Assembly: GCA_963576735.1 (NCBI GenBank)
Contig: OY755191.1
Coordinates: 5,361,608-5,425,607 of the forward strand
Length of the DNA: 64,000 nt
Reading direction: 5' to 3'
From: Bedellia somnulentella
Taxonomy: Eukaryota; Arthropoda; Insecta; Lepidoptera; Bedelliidae
How positions within the stretch are numbered: the stretch's first letter is position 1; each line of letters opens with the position of its first letter. Both the position numbers and the translations under genes were made by a program. A model generated the notes under the pieces. It did no database searches and was not told the DNA's origin. It was given only the letters and a program-made list of their open reading frames with translations. Shown here in pieces: positions 22,601 to 36,100 of the stretch.

Positions 22601-25600
22601 ACGACTAGTGTTCAAATTCTCGGTCGGGCCTACACTAATTTGTCTTTTCTAAAAACATATGTGTGGTTATATTATCATGGTTGTTAACGGTGAGGGAAAA
22701 CATCGTGAGGAAACCCACATGGCTGAGTTGTACTAAGTCATGTGACAGTGTATTCGTACAAAACGGCGATAGGCCTGCCCCCTATCACGTGAGTACACTG
22801 TCCATGCAAAACGTGGGTACTCTGAACACCAGGTGACAGAGTCACGTGATGTTCAGAAGTATTAGTGCCTCTGCCAACCCCATCGGGGATATTCGGCGTG
22901 AAAATGTAAAAAGGATCTGTTGTTCTGAAACTTATTCTTACCTTATAAATCTGATCAATCTGCGTTTCATCGAACTCCTTCCTCAAAATCCTGGCGAGTA
23001 CCTCATAATTCCTCAGACATGCCACTTTAACACCATTCAACATCATACAAGGTTTATGTGTTTCCCTCGTCAAATGAGAAAATAGGTATAAATGATGTGA
23101 TTCTATGTGTGGTAATGTTATTAATGGCGAATCGGTTGGCCATCGAGCTTGTACTATGCATTGTAATAGTGTTTGACAGGAAAGAGATACGGCTAACCAA
23201 CCGTTTTCTGATGATGTGTCTATCATTGCCTGAAAATAAAAAAACTAATTAGTAATCTAATTTAAAGCGGGTATGGCACGATAAGGTACAAAGAGTACAA
23301 TACAAAGTAAATGTGTAGTGTGATAAGCTAACTTAAACTTAAGCACAATAAACATTGAGCCCGCCGGGCCTCCAACAAATCCCGGCGGCCTGTATGAAAA
23401 GGATTATATCTAACCTATGTATAAAAACAAGACGGCCGACAAAAAGTTTCCGACATATGTCATCGGCCCGGCGAACTCAGTGTGTATTGCTCTTTAGACT
23501 TAGCTATAGCTTGCTTATCACTCTACTAGTTCAAGTGCTACAGTAATCTTTGAATAGTGTTGAAAATTTTGGGATTATAGTTTCTGAATAGCATCCAAGT
23601 AGTAGTTTGACAATATAAATGTGTGATATCATATACGCATATGGACTAAATGCAATATTATCCTGCTTTCTAAGTTAAGAAGAAACATTTATTCGCATTA
23701 AGAGTACAAAAACAACAGAAAAAATAAAAACAACAAATATAACACACATGACAAATACAATAACTTATACAGTATATCAGAGTATACCCTTCGAAAAGGC
23801 CCAGATTATGAGATTGTGAAAGCAAATACATGATTACAGTCTTAAACAAATTTGGGAAGAACTGGTCTTATTAAAATAAAATATCTGGATGTGATCGTTT
23901 TTAGTGATAATACCGCCTGTTTTATTATATTTCTAACAATTTCCATTTCATTTTCAATTTCAATTTATTATATACTGTCTATATATATAAAATAAAGTTG
24001 TGTTTCAGTATAAATATAAGCTGAATCGATTTGGCTGAAAATTGGTAGGAAGGTAGCTAAGAGTTGGGAGAAGGACATAGGATATATATTTTTTAATGTT
24101 TTTTGACATGAATTCCTCATGTGGGGATTATTACTCATAAATAAAAGATGTTATTAAAGGAAAGAAAAATTTGAAAGAAAAAAAACACTACTTGAACGTG
24201 TAAAAAAGAAACAAAGGATAGAGAAATTTCGCGCTGGATGCCAACTGACACTGTAGCTCAGTTGGCAGAGCGACGGGGGCGTATACCCGAAGGTCGCGGG
24301 TTCGAACCCCACCAGTGTCGAAATTTTTCTTTCCTTTAATAACATCTTTTATTTATGAGGATATATATTATCACGCTAATTGTCGTAGGGGGTCAGCAGT
24401 AAAAAATATTTAACACCATCCTTGCGAAGCCGGGGCGGACCACTAGTTAAATATAATTTTCATCCCTTACCTGTATAATCCTGATACTCTGATCCAACAC
24501 TGACTTAGTGTCAGTCAGATAGTCAGTGTTGGGTAAAGTCAGTCGAGACATATGCGCTTGTAATAATAAGAATGCTTTTACGTTTGACGAGTCCAATGAT
24601 AATGCGTCCACGGGAAGACGGCATTCTTTTGATAGTTCTCTGTGAAGAAAAATATAATTTCAAATAGAAAAGCTTATTTATTTGAATTGATTTCAATTTA
24701 AATTATGCAGGGTAGAGGTAAAAAAAACTGTCTCTGCATGTTAAGTAGTTTCTTTAAATCGGCCAACTACTACATTCATTTCATACCCTTTGTCGCTGCT
24801 AGCGCCACACATGGGGGAATCACGGCATTAATACCAAAAGGCTACCCCGCCAGCGCTTTAGAGCTAGAAACTCTTCAGCCACATTTAGAAGTTGATAGGG
24901 GACAAGATGGTAGAAGTAAAGTATCGTTGGTGATGGGCGTCCAACCGCATCATCCAAAAACTACTTAAAAAGCCATTGGGCAGGCTAAGGGTATGCACCC
25001 TTAGCCTGCCTCTTACGACACTAGAGGGTAGTGACATTTTAAGCCGATACTACACTTTTTACTTTTATTTAATGTATAAAGTTGGACACTTTCAAGTTGC
25101 CCCATATGAGACAAGCTTATCTATATCTACATTATTTTCAACTATGCTTCATATTAGGATTAATAATCAAATTCCTCACCCATTAAGCACATCCTCGTTA
25201 TGTCTGACAGGCAAAGTGGCATATTCCTCAGAATCTGCCAACACCCTCAACAAATCATCTACACTCTGTCCATTATGCAGATGTTCGTAGAAATGTCTCA
25301 TTGTTTTGTATGACAGATAATAGTAGGAGGCTATTCGACCCATCCATGTGCAATTTACTGTGCGTTGGTCCTGAAATAATTTGTTTATGTTAAGGGAGTG
25401 AATATGAGATGCACATTTATATTATTTGTTTTATTTTATTCATACATACATATACTCACGGCTATAAATCTCTAGAAGGGGTAGCCAGAGCTAAAGGAAT
25501 TAGAAATTCTTCAGCCACTTTTGGAAAATTGAGTGGGGAAAAGATGGTAAAGTAAAGGTTGTTGGTGACGGGTCTCCAACCGCATCGTCCAAAAATCCCT

Positions 25601-27158
25601 TTAAAGCCCCAATACCGTTAGTCGCCTCTTACGTACACCCATCGGTAGAAACGGGGTAGTGCTATTCTAAGCCGACACTACACGGCGAAATATTTTATTC
25701 ATTTATAGTTTTTGGAACTGAACGCCTAGTCTAACGGTTGAAAGCCTAGCCTACTAACTTAGAGCGTTATGCTCACGATATATTGGTTTCAACTCCTACC
25801 TTACTTCCAAAATACAAGTTTGGTTTTCATATTACACGATGAATACGATATTGAATAAGCAAAATTAAAATTATTTCTCAATTCAAAACATAGATTAGTA
25901 TATGAGTGGTAATAATAATAAAGAAAGGAATATATATATGCTGAGGCGGGAGTGCCTGACTTCTACGCAGTAATGAGGGCTAGAGTTGCTGCATTGTGGG
26001 ATAGGCTGCGCCGCTCGGAAAATATCATTTTGCAAATGGTTTATAGTGGTTTAAATAGCCCTATCTTTCGTTCTTGGATTGGTACACATTTGAATGAGAA
26101 TCGTAGATAGGATTAATGATTTATTCTTATACTTATATGCTTTTACACTTTTTTTAGATATATATATATGTTTTTCTGACTTGTACCCTTTACATACATA
26201 TTTAAGATGAGCCTATTATTTTTTGGTGACAAAAAATATTGTACACATATTATAAATGACGACAAGATTAAACATATGTAATGATGTTATGTCATATCTG
26301 TAATTTTCTAATATGGGATATATTCCTGAAAATAAAAGTTCTTTTTTTTTATATATAATAAAACGATTATTTGAATTACTAGCAGACCCTAGAAAGTTGT
26401 CAAAAATAGTTACCGTCCTTTTCTCTGAACTCAATGTACACACTTTTGTATGAGATTAGGTTTATCCGTTTTAGAGGAGTTTTATTACTAACACTATGAT
26501 CAGATATTTTTAAATTTTAGAAAGATAAAAAAGAAAAACATTCATACCTCCTGAATCTCAACACAGTTAGCATTAAAAAGCGCGTCCAGTGAAGTTTGAA
26601 CCAGATTTGATAAGTAATAGTTTACGTCTTACGGCTCTAAGCTCTCTAGATTGTAAAAAGCCAACACTTTCATACAATACTCCTTGATCCTATTTATATT
26701 AAAAAAATGTGAAAGTTTAGATGTTTATGTGTTTGCGGCAAAAAGGCTCCTCAAGTACACAGTGTATATGAATGAAATTTGGCAGAATGCTAGATAATGA
26801 CCCATATTAACAAATAGGATACTTTTCATCCCGTGAAATGAGACCAATAAAATATTCACGCCTAAGAGTACCGGAAAAAAACGCCTAAAGTTTTGTCATA
26901 AGCAAATTTGACAGTACAAAGTCTGTCGGGTCAGTTAGTATTACATAAGATAGAAAACCATTCATACCTCTTGAATCTCAACACAGTTGGCATTGAAAAG
27001 AGCGTCCAGTGAAGTTTGAACCAGACTCGATAAGTAATAGTTTACGTCTTGCGGCTCTAAGCTCTCTAGATTGTAATAAGTTGGATTTCTTAGCAATCGC
27101 CGGAAGAAGTACGTCCATGTTAGGTAGTCCATTATGTCTTGTTTCGTTTGTACTGTGC
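19633..27158 (-). CDS. ASCC3: ASCC3 exons 33-39: C-terminal Sec63 unit
   Basis: Includes [21 protein letters not shown] (exon 33), [17 protein letters not shown] (34), [13 protein letters not shown] (35), [12 protein letters not shown] (36), the FN3-like [16 protein letters not shown] (38) and [19 protein letters not shown] (39), ending DKTIIE then TAA at 19635-19633. It is shorter than human at the extreme C-terminus. Exons 33 and 38 have degenerate copies downstream. Confidence 0.93.
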
Positions 27159-30100
27159 CTGAAATTTTGTATTGAATTTTAATATCTCAAATACGGGAAG
27201 AGAGGAGGTACAAACCATTATAGGTATTTATATATTTATGTACATACAAATACTCACGGCTATAAATCCCTAGTAGGGGTAGCCTATTAGAAATTCCTCA
27301 GCCACTTTTGGAAAGTTGAGTGGGGAATAGATGGTAAAATAAAGGTTGCTGGTGATGGGTCTCCAACCGCATCGCCCAAAAACCCTTTATAGCCCCAATA
27401 CCGTTAATCGCCTTTTACGTACACCCACCGCAAGAAATGGGGTAGTGTTATTCTAAGACGACACTACACAGCATATAATAATAATTATATATTGAATGTG
27501 TGAATGAATTGTACATGTTTTTATTTAAGCACAATATTACTTAAGGAAACCGTCTCAAAACACTTTGAAGAATTTTATAAACTGTTTACGTTTCTGTCAT
27601 ATACACATGTGATATATTATCACATATTTAATAGACTACAGGCCCATGCTGAAAAATTAATGGGTCATTTGAACCACCAGGTGACCTATGTAGAACGATA
27701 TAAGAGCATTAAATAATAAGATTCAGCACTGTGCCGTCACTTGTAAGCTGTCCAACTGAGTGCAGGTGAGAATTCGAAAGTACAGGTAGAGTGGGTACAT
27801 TTTGGTCACATATTTTTGTACGTCATTCTTATCATCGATAGATCCATTAAAAATAATAAGAAAACGCGCAGTGCCGTAAAAAAATGGTGCGCCACAAAGT
27901 CGGATTTTTATTTTTATTTTCCGACAATTACCGGGGTAAATTTGGTCATTTGATTTTGTACGGCATCTGTGTCATACTATTTCAATACTGCTCCTAATCC
28001 ATTATTCCACAACGCCGTACAAAAATCATGCGACAAGGGGAAACAATCGAAGGTTGCAATCCCCTCTCTTTCCGTAGTCCAGGGGGTGATTTGACACAAC
28101 ATGAAATAAATTTATTTTCAAAGTATTTTATGCATAGATAATATTTTTTCATGTGCCGTACATTTTCGTTGGTTCAAAGGAGAAAAAAGCTGAAAAGAGA
28201 AAATCAAAAAGGAAAAATCCATGTAACGATTAACAGTTTCAATACTTGGACAAATTATACACACCGTTTCTTATTATTTTTAACACAGATTCTTATTATT
28301 TTTAATGGATCTATCGATGATAAGAATGACGTACAAAAATATGTGACCAAAATGTACCCACTCTACCTGTACTTTCGAATTCTCACCTGCACTCAGTTGG
28401 ACAGCTTACAAGTGACGGCACAGTGCTGAATCTTATTATTTAATGCTCTTATATCGTTCTACATAGGTCACCTGGTGGTTCAAATGACCCATTAATTTTT
28501 CAGCATGGGCCTGTAGTCTATAAGGCTTTGAGTACCGAATATATCGCAATGTGTACTTTCGTTACAGGTGTGTGAGAACAGGAAAGATATACGAGGGGCA
28601 TGCCAAAAGAAGTTAGTTGGCTGGTTTTTTATTGACATATTTGAATATAGAACACACTTCTTATATTTATTTTTTATTTGAATGAGCATCATTTTTCCGA
28701 GAATCTGGCGGTAGTTCACTTGCAACAATGGAGCTCAGTCGACGTGATTTTTGCGCTATGATTTATTATGACTTTAAAAAAGGTTTAGAGCCTCATGAAT
28801 GTTTTGATCTTTTGGCTTCTACTTTTGGTGAGTCTGCTTGTTCCCGAGCAATAGTATTCAATTGGTTTGCTGAATTTAAAAGAGGACGGGGATGTCTCGA
28901 AGATGAAGCGAATTTTGGACGGCCGCCAACCGCGGTCACGCAAGAAAACGTTCGTGCAGTCGAAAAAACTTATTCGCGAAAACCGACGAATCACATAATG
29001 TAGAGCTAGAGCGAGAACTAGGAATTGGATCAGCAGCAATGCAAACCATAATTCACGACCACCTTTCTCTCCATAAACGTTGTTCGAGATGTGTGCCACA
29101 AAAACTTACCGATGAGCAGAAAGACCGTCGGGTGGATTGGTGCCTATTCATGATAGATAAATTCAACGGAGGCGAGAAAAAAAACGTATATGATATACTG
29201 ACTGGTGAAGAAACATGGCTATATAACTATGATCCCGAATCAAAGCGACAGTCAACTGTATGTTGCTTTGAAGACGAGCCAACTCCAACGAAATGTCGCC
29301 GTGCACGAACAACACAGAAACAAATGGTCGCCTCGTTTTTCTGCAAAACGGGTCATATTGCTACTGTTGAAAGAACGATGAACTCCGAATGGTAAGTGAC
29401 AGTTGGTGCTCCAACAGTAATATCAGCTCGGTGTGACAAGCGACCGAAGTAAGAAATCCGGCACCTTCTCTGGCACCACCACAATGCGGCGCCGCTCACG
29501 TCTGCCAGAACACTAGACTATTTCAACTCGAAAAATGTGTCAATTCTCCCTCACCCGTGACCCATATTCCCCTGACCTAGCGCCTTGTGATTTACACTTG
29601 TTTCCAAAAATCAAAGAATAACTAAAGGGGAAGAGGTTTGAAAGCAAAGAAGATGCGATGGTTGCCTATAATTTTGAGATTCCTGAGGTATCTAAAGAAG
29701 AGTGGTCACAGGTATTTTCCAATTTGAACAGACGTATGGAAAAGTGTATACGTGCTCAGGGTGAATACTTTGAAAAGATCGATACTTGTAATAAAGAATA
29801 AATTTTATGATTTTTGAGTATCTAGTTTCTTTTGGCATGCCTCTCGTACCAGTACACCTTGCTGTGTAGCAACTTAAAATTTGTATTCATGCTTGGCTCG
29901 AAAAACATTTACATACCTCGATGTAGGAATATGAGTGACACGCTGCTATGTGCGAGTCAGTCCGCTGTAGTGTGCGCTCTAACAGTACTCCCAAAGAGGT
30001 TAAATAAATAAAAAGGTACATACATACATATACTCACGGCTATAAATCCCTAGAAGGGGTAGCCAGAGCTAAGGAATTAGAAATTCCTAGCCACTTTTGG

Positions 30101-33100
30101 AAAGTTGAGTGGGAAAAGATGGTAAAGCAAAGGTTGTTGGTGATGGGTCTCCAACCGCATCGTCCAAAAATCCCTTAAAAACTCCAATACCGTTAGTCGC
30201 TTCGTCCGTACACCCACCGGTAGAAACGGGGTATTGCTATTTTAAGCCAACACAACACTGCTTCAAAAAAAAACAGTTTTACAAAAATTTCTTTGACCAT
30301 ATAAATTGTTACCTGCAACAATTTCCGCATTCATATGATCGGCGAGTACAGTGAGCAAACTCGATTCTACCGGGAACGGCTCGTATAGAAACTTCTTGTA
30401 GAAGTTCTTCTTCTGATCGTGTACTAGTACCACGGCTACTCCTTCGTTGTCGTACTGAAATATAGTAGTGAGATTAATATGCAACATAGGTAAATTTTCA
30501 AATATTTTTTTTCCATTATTTCACTTCTGCTCGAATAAGTATTATCAAATTCACAATAGCAAAAACAAAGCATACCTAGGTAGCATTTGTGAAAAAATAA
30601 ACTAAGGTCTATTTGAAATTTTATCTTATCTTAAGTGATATTAATTGCGACTTAAAGTTTTTCAAGTATTATTTCCCAGAGACTAAAAATAAATGGTATT
30701 GACCCCATGTCAAAACCATTTTAGTACACTCATACGTTTTTTTACAATATGATGGGTGATTGTGGAAAAAGTGTGCTGTATACGAAAGTAGAACTTTTAC
30801 ACGAGTATACCCTTTAATAAAAAATAATAATTATACAACTAATTCTCACCTGTGGTCTCCCAGCGCGCCCCATCATTTGCAGCACATCGGTGATCGGCAT
30901 ATCGACATAACGTTTCTGTTTGCCGTCGAAATATTCCGTGCCCTTTATCACTACTAAATGGGCGGGGAAATTTACACCCCAGGCCAGGGTTGCTGTGCAT
31001 ATTAGGACCTGTAATTTTATAGAGATATTATAGATAAATATAATAAGAGATATATAAAGCCAATGTAGAAGGTAATATGACCAAGGAGAATACATTTAGA
31101 TAAAATAGAGAATGTGCTCAAAAAGGCAGGCGTCCGTAGTATGAAGAATAAAGAGCATGTATGAAAAGATTTATGAATGTAGATGAAGCCCGATAGCTTT
31201 GCCAGGGTCGTGCGAAGAACTAATGTCATTAGTACATCTTTGTATGTATGTATATTAACTGTGTGTGTTATTAATAGCTGTGTAGTGTCGGCTTAGAATA
31301 GCACTACCCCATTTCTTCCGTTGGGTGTACGTAAGAGGCGACTAACGGGCTTGGGGCTTTTTAAGGGATTTTTGGGCGATGCGGTTGGAGACCTATCACG
31401 AACAACCTTTATTCTACCATCTTTTCCCCACTCAACTTCCAAAAGTGTCTGAGGAATTTCTAATTTCTCAGCTCTGGCTACCCCTTTTAGGGATTTATAG
31501 CCGTGAGTATATGTATGTATATTAACTGAGGAAAAAGCAAAGATATACTGGACCGTACACCCCGCTGTACAACTTATAATTTGTATTTACACTTAGACCG
31601 AGAAAATCTTTATCTAAATCTTTAGAAAATGATATGAGCTAGTGTGCAAGTGAGTCCGCCATTGTGGAAGCGTGAGCTGACATTTTATGACGGACTAGTG
31701 GTCGCTACAGAACATATAAGTATACATAGATTAAGTTACCTCTAAGCCAAATATTCAGTCGACAATATATCTAGCTGTAAACTAGACAGCGATAATAGCT
31801 TTTACTGCTCTAAGCGTGTGATCGCTCTTAATAGGTTGATGAATGTAAATAAAGCGCGAGAGGTTAGCTAGGATCGTACAAAGTGCCTACGAAAAGTTAT
31901 TTATATTGTATTTTCACTTAGCAAGGGACAAATCTGCGGCTTCAAGGAGGAGGCTATTGGTACAACAAACAGTCATCATTTTAGTTTTAAAGTTAGATAT
32001 AACATATATTAAAAAGGGCACTGATTTAAAGAGGCAGTTGTATATAGCGGTTTTGGTAAGTTAAAAATTATAAATGGCACGTTTAATAACTAATTCAGCA
32101 GTTAAAACTAAGCAGTAAAGTAAACAAAAATGAGTAATAAAAATAATGAAATGGATCAGTGAATATATAATTGAGTAGGAAAATTATTACATGGGCGGTA
32201 AAAAATATAGAGCGGTTACGCGTGGGCAGTAATAAATCGGAATTTGTCGTTAAGAAATCTCATTCTAAGCAATTCTATAAAGTAAGTAAGCATATAGGCA
32301 TGCATCAGGCATTTAGGTGCTCGCTCCGCTGCGCTACGCTCGCTCGTTTTATACATAATCTAACCTAACCTAACTAAATGTGATCTAACTTTTCTTTGTC
32401 TGCAGGGGGCTTTCGCCCCCCTGCACCCCCCGACGTACAACCAATCATGCAAACAAGCAAGCAAGTATACATACAAACAGGCATGCATCGTTATGATCTG
32501 CCGAACGATTTATCGAACCGCTCATTCTATCATTTTTACAGCTCATTTAATTATTGGACTACTCAATTATTTTTAGAATGGACATAGTATGATAAAATAA
32601 CCGACTAATATATTTTTTATTACAGTCTATGTTTTACTTACGCAATAATTATTCAACCGCCATTAAATTAAATAACTGCTCAATATGTTTTTCAACTAAT
32701 CACAATAACATCTCGAATTTTTAAATAACAGCTCAAAAAAGTAGTTCCCATTAAAAAGTAACCTCTTTTACTCTACTGCTTGAGAAGGACATTTATTATT
32801 TATTTTTAAAAACTTGCCTGTATTTTCTGATTAACAAACAACTCTTCCACCGTATTTCTATCCCTCTCATGCAAACCAGCGTGATGTATTCCGATACCGA
32901 ACGCCAAAGTGAGTTTCAGGTTCGATTCCCGTATGTTGGACAGGATCTGTTCCATCTCTGACTCTTGCATGTGCAGCCATTGCTTGGGATTGTCTTCGGC
33001 CGCTAAATATGCTATCAGGTCTAGTGCCGTTAATCTGTTATGAAATGTTATAAAATTTGTTGTTATGAAATAGAACTAAGTATTTTTATTAAGCGACAGT

Positions 33101-36100
33101 TAAATTATTTCAAAAAACTGGTAAGAAACACATTGCCGTGTAGTGTCGGCTTAGATTAACACTACCCCATTTCTACCCGTGGGTGATAGTAAGAGGCGAC
33201 TAACGGTATTGGGGCTTTTAAGGGATTTTTGGGCGATGCGTTTGGAGACCCATCACCAAAAACCTTTATTTCACCATCTTTTCCCCACGCAACTTGGCTG
33301 AGGAATTTATAATTCCTTGGCTCTGGCTACCCCTTCTAGGGAATTACAGCCGTGAGTATATGTATGTATGTATGTAAAATAAAATACTGGATGCCTAGCA
33401 CGAGCGTAGTTTTATTTATTAATTCTGTCGGTTACAATGAGATAAAAGTATACGATAAAATGTCAGTGTCGAAGAGATGGCTGTTTTATACGACGCATTA
33501 TCTAGTTAAAATGTCGATCGTGCTAGCACTGCCGGTGTTGTTTGTTGAGAAAATTCAGATCCTTAACTGGTAAGAAACACATTGCTTTGCAATTTATTTC
33601 TTCCAAATATAACACGAACCTTTATTGATATTTATAAACGCACAGACATGCATATACTCACAGTCATAAATAACGAAAAGAAGTAGCTAGAGTATCAGAA
33701 TTTAAAATCCCCAGCCACTTTTGGAAGTTGAGCGAGGGAAAGATTGTAAAACAAGAAAGTTGATGCTCCAAAAACCCTTTGACTAACAAAATTATACACA
33801 CAAAAAGCAAATAATAAGAAACCAGGTGACTATAATGTCACATGCTGTGCGGAAATATTAGTACCTTTGCCACGCCTGTAGGCATATAAAGCGTAAACGT
33901 TTAAATGTTCGAGGCGTTGAGAGAAACACATTAAGGAAATTATGATAAAATAACTTACCTCGTCTGCCGTCTACTCGAGACAAACACAAGTGTAGGCGCA
34001 TTAGGTGAGTGCGTTCTGATAGCTTGGAACGTGGGCTTGTTCATGGTCATCATGCGCGGGCAGTAGTGCCGGCCGGGGTGGCCCGAGATGTGAACCTGGG
34101 ACGGGAGGCGGTATTCTATGTCATTTACTGATGTCAGTGCATCATTTTACGTTAATGTACTGATGCAAATGATACCAAACCTTTATAGACTCAAACTCAA
34201 GGTTAACACCACCGTTTTTCATGCAGGAGACAAGAGATCAAATCCTACAGCTCATTGAGAAGATAACTGCCTCTTATATAGCGAGGCATGGGTTAAAATC
34301 TGGACGTAGGTCCGCCTTCAGAAAAGACACATTGGTGTATTCCGATGTGTCATTTCTCATGTCATATATGTGGTTAATTTACCATGATTGTAAACTATGA
34401 CGGGAAATATGAAACATATAGTGTGGAAACCCACATATATTAGTACTTAGTCATGTTACAGTGTATAGATACAAATACAAGCGTAGGCGCATTAGGCGAG
34501 TGCGTTCTGATAGCTTGGAACGTCGGCTTGTTCATGGTCATCATGCGCGGGCAGTAGTGCCGGCCAGGGTGGCCCGAGATGTGAACCTGGGACGGGCATT
34601 ATTTACTGATATAACTACCTATTACTATGAGATAGCACTGCACTGATGCAAATGATGAATATCTAAGTTATATGCGCTGAAACCTATATAGACTCGAATT
34701 TATAAAGACTCAAACTAATATGGACTCAAACTTATCTAGATCAAGGTTTACACTTCCGCTTTTCATGCAGGAGACATGAGTTCAAATTCTTAATTTTAGC
34801 CTTACCCAATGTGTCTTTTCTTAATGCATATCTGTAGTTAATTTATCACGCTTAGGGAAAATATGAAATGAGTTCAAATCCTAAAATTCACTACGAAGAC
34901 CAATGCATCTAATTTAGAGAGAAATAGGTTTAGAATCCTGAATCGTTCCTTCACTAATGTGTCTATTCTCGACTCATTTGTTTTGTTAATTTATTAAGCT
35001 TGGTAACAGTGAAGGATTCATGAAAAAAATGTGAGGGAACCCACACATATTAGTTTTACTTAGTCATGTTTCAGTGTATCGATACAAAAACGAGTGTAGG
35101 CGCACTAGGCGAGTGCGTTCTAATAGCTTGGAATGTCGGCTTGTTCATGGTCATCATGCGCGGGCAGTAGTGCCGGCCGGGGTGGCCCGAGATGTGAACC
35201 TGGGACAGGTAGGTCGGTATTCTATTTCATTTATGTGTAATTTGCTGTGTAGTGTCGGCTTAGAATAGCACTACCCCATTTCTGCCGGTGGGTGTACGTA
35301 AGAGGCGACTAACGGTGTTGGGGCTTTTAAGGGATTTTTGGGCGATGCGGTTGGAGACCCATCACCAACTACCTTTATTTTGCCATCTTTTCCCCACTCA
35401 ACTTTCCAAAAGTGGCTGAGGAACTTCTAGTTCCTTAGCTCTGGCTACCCCTTCTTGGGATTTATAGCCGTGAGTATATATAAATATATATATTATGTGT
35501 AAGATATTGTTCATATCATCCATTCCATAGAAAGGATGGATGATAGTAAAATGGTGAAAGAGATTTATAGAGACAATGTGGAAGCTAATCCTAGTAGAGG
35601 ACAACCACGAAGGACACATTTGGATCAAATAGAGTCTGTGCTCAAAAGGTCGGCGTCTGAAGTCTGAAGAATAAAAGGGCATGTATGAAAAGATGTCCGG
35701 ACCGTACAAAGTGGCGATCGATAAATCGTGGCGGCCACGGTGGCCCGAGATGTGAACCTGGGAGGGCCAGGTTGATATATTCTATGTAATTGGCTTGAAT
35801 ACACTGTCCAAGCAAAACATGGATACTCTGAAAACTAGTTGACGTGTCACGATGTAATGATAGATAGATAAAATCTATAATGACATATAAGTACTTATGC
35901 TAACTTATTGGGATATACGGAATGAACGTTGAGTTTGAGTTTCAAAAAAGGGATGAGAACACTGTCCACGCAAAACGTAGGTACTCCAAACCCCAGGTGA
36001 CCTAAATGTCACGTGATGTTCGGAAGTATTTGTCCCTGTGCCAGCCCTTCGGGGATAAACGGCGTGAACGTTATCATTCAAGAATAAAAAATTTCGACAT

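Noticed and set aside
24247..24319. Functional tRNA gene
   Set aside because: The fold is good but the anticodon loop lacks U33 and a normal 7-nt layout, and the sequence is part of a multi-copy mobile element.
27504..28429. Short ORFs in the inverted-repeat element as a possible transposase
   Set aside because: No catalytic or DNA-binding motifs; two of them lie partly in the inverted arms, and the frames are short and AT-biased.
34461..35268. Two similar plus-strand ORFs (RRVRS...[12 protein letters not shown]) looking like a duplicated gene
   Set aside because: They are the antisense reading of the ASCC3 exon 29 copies A and B; the conserved sense frame is on the minus strand.
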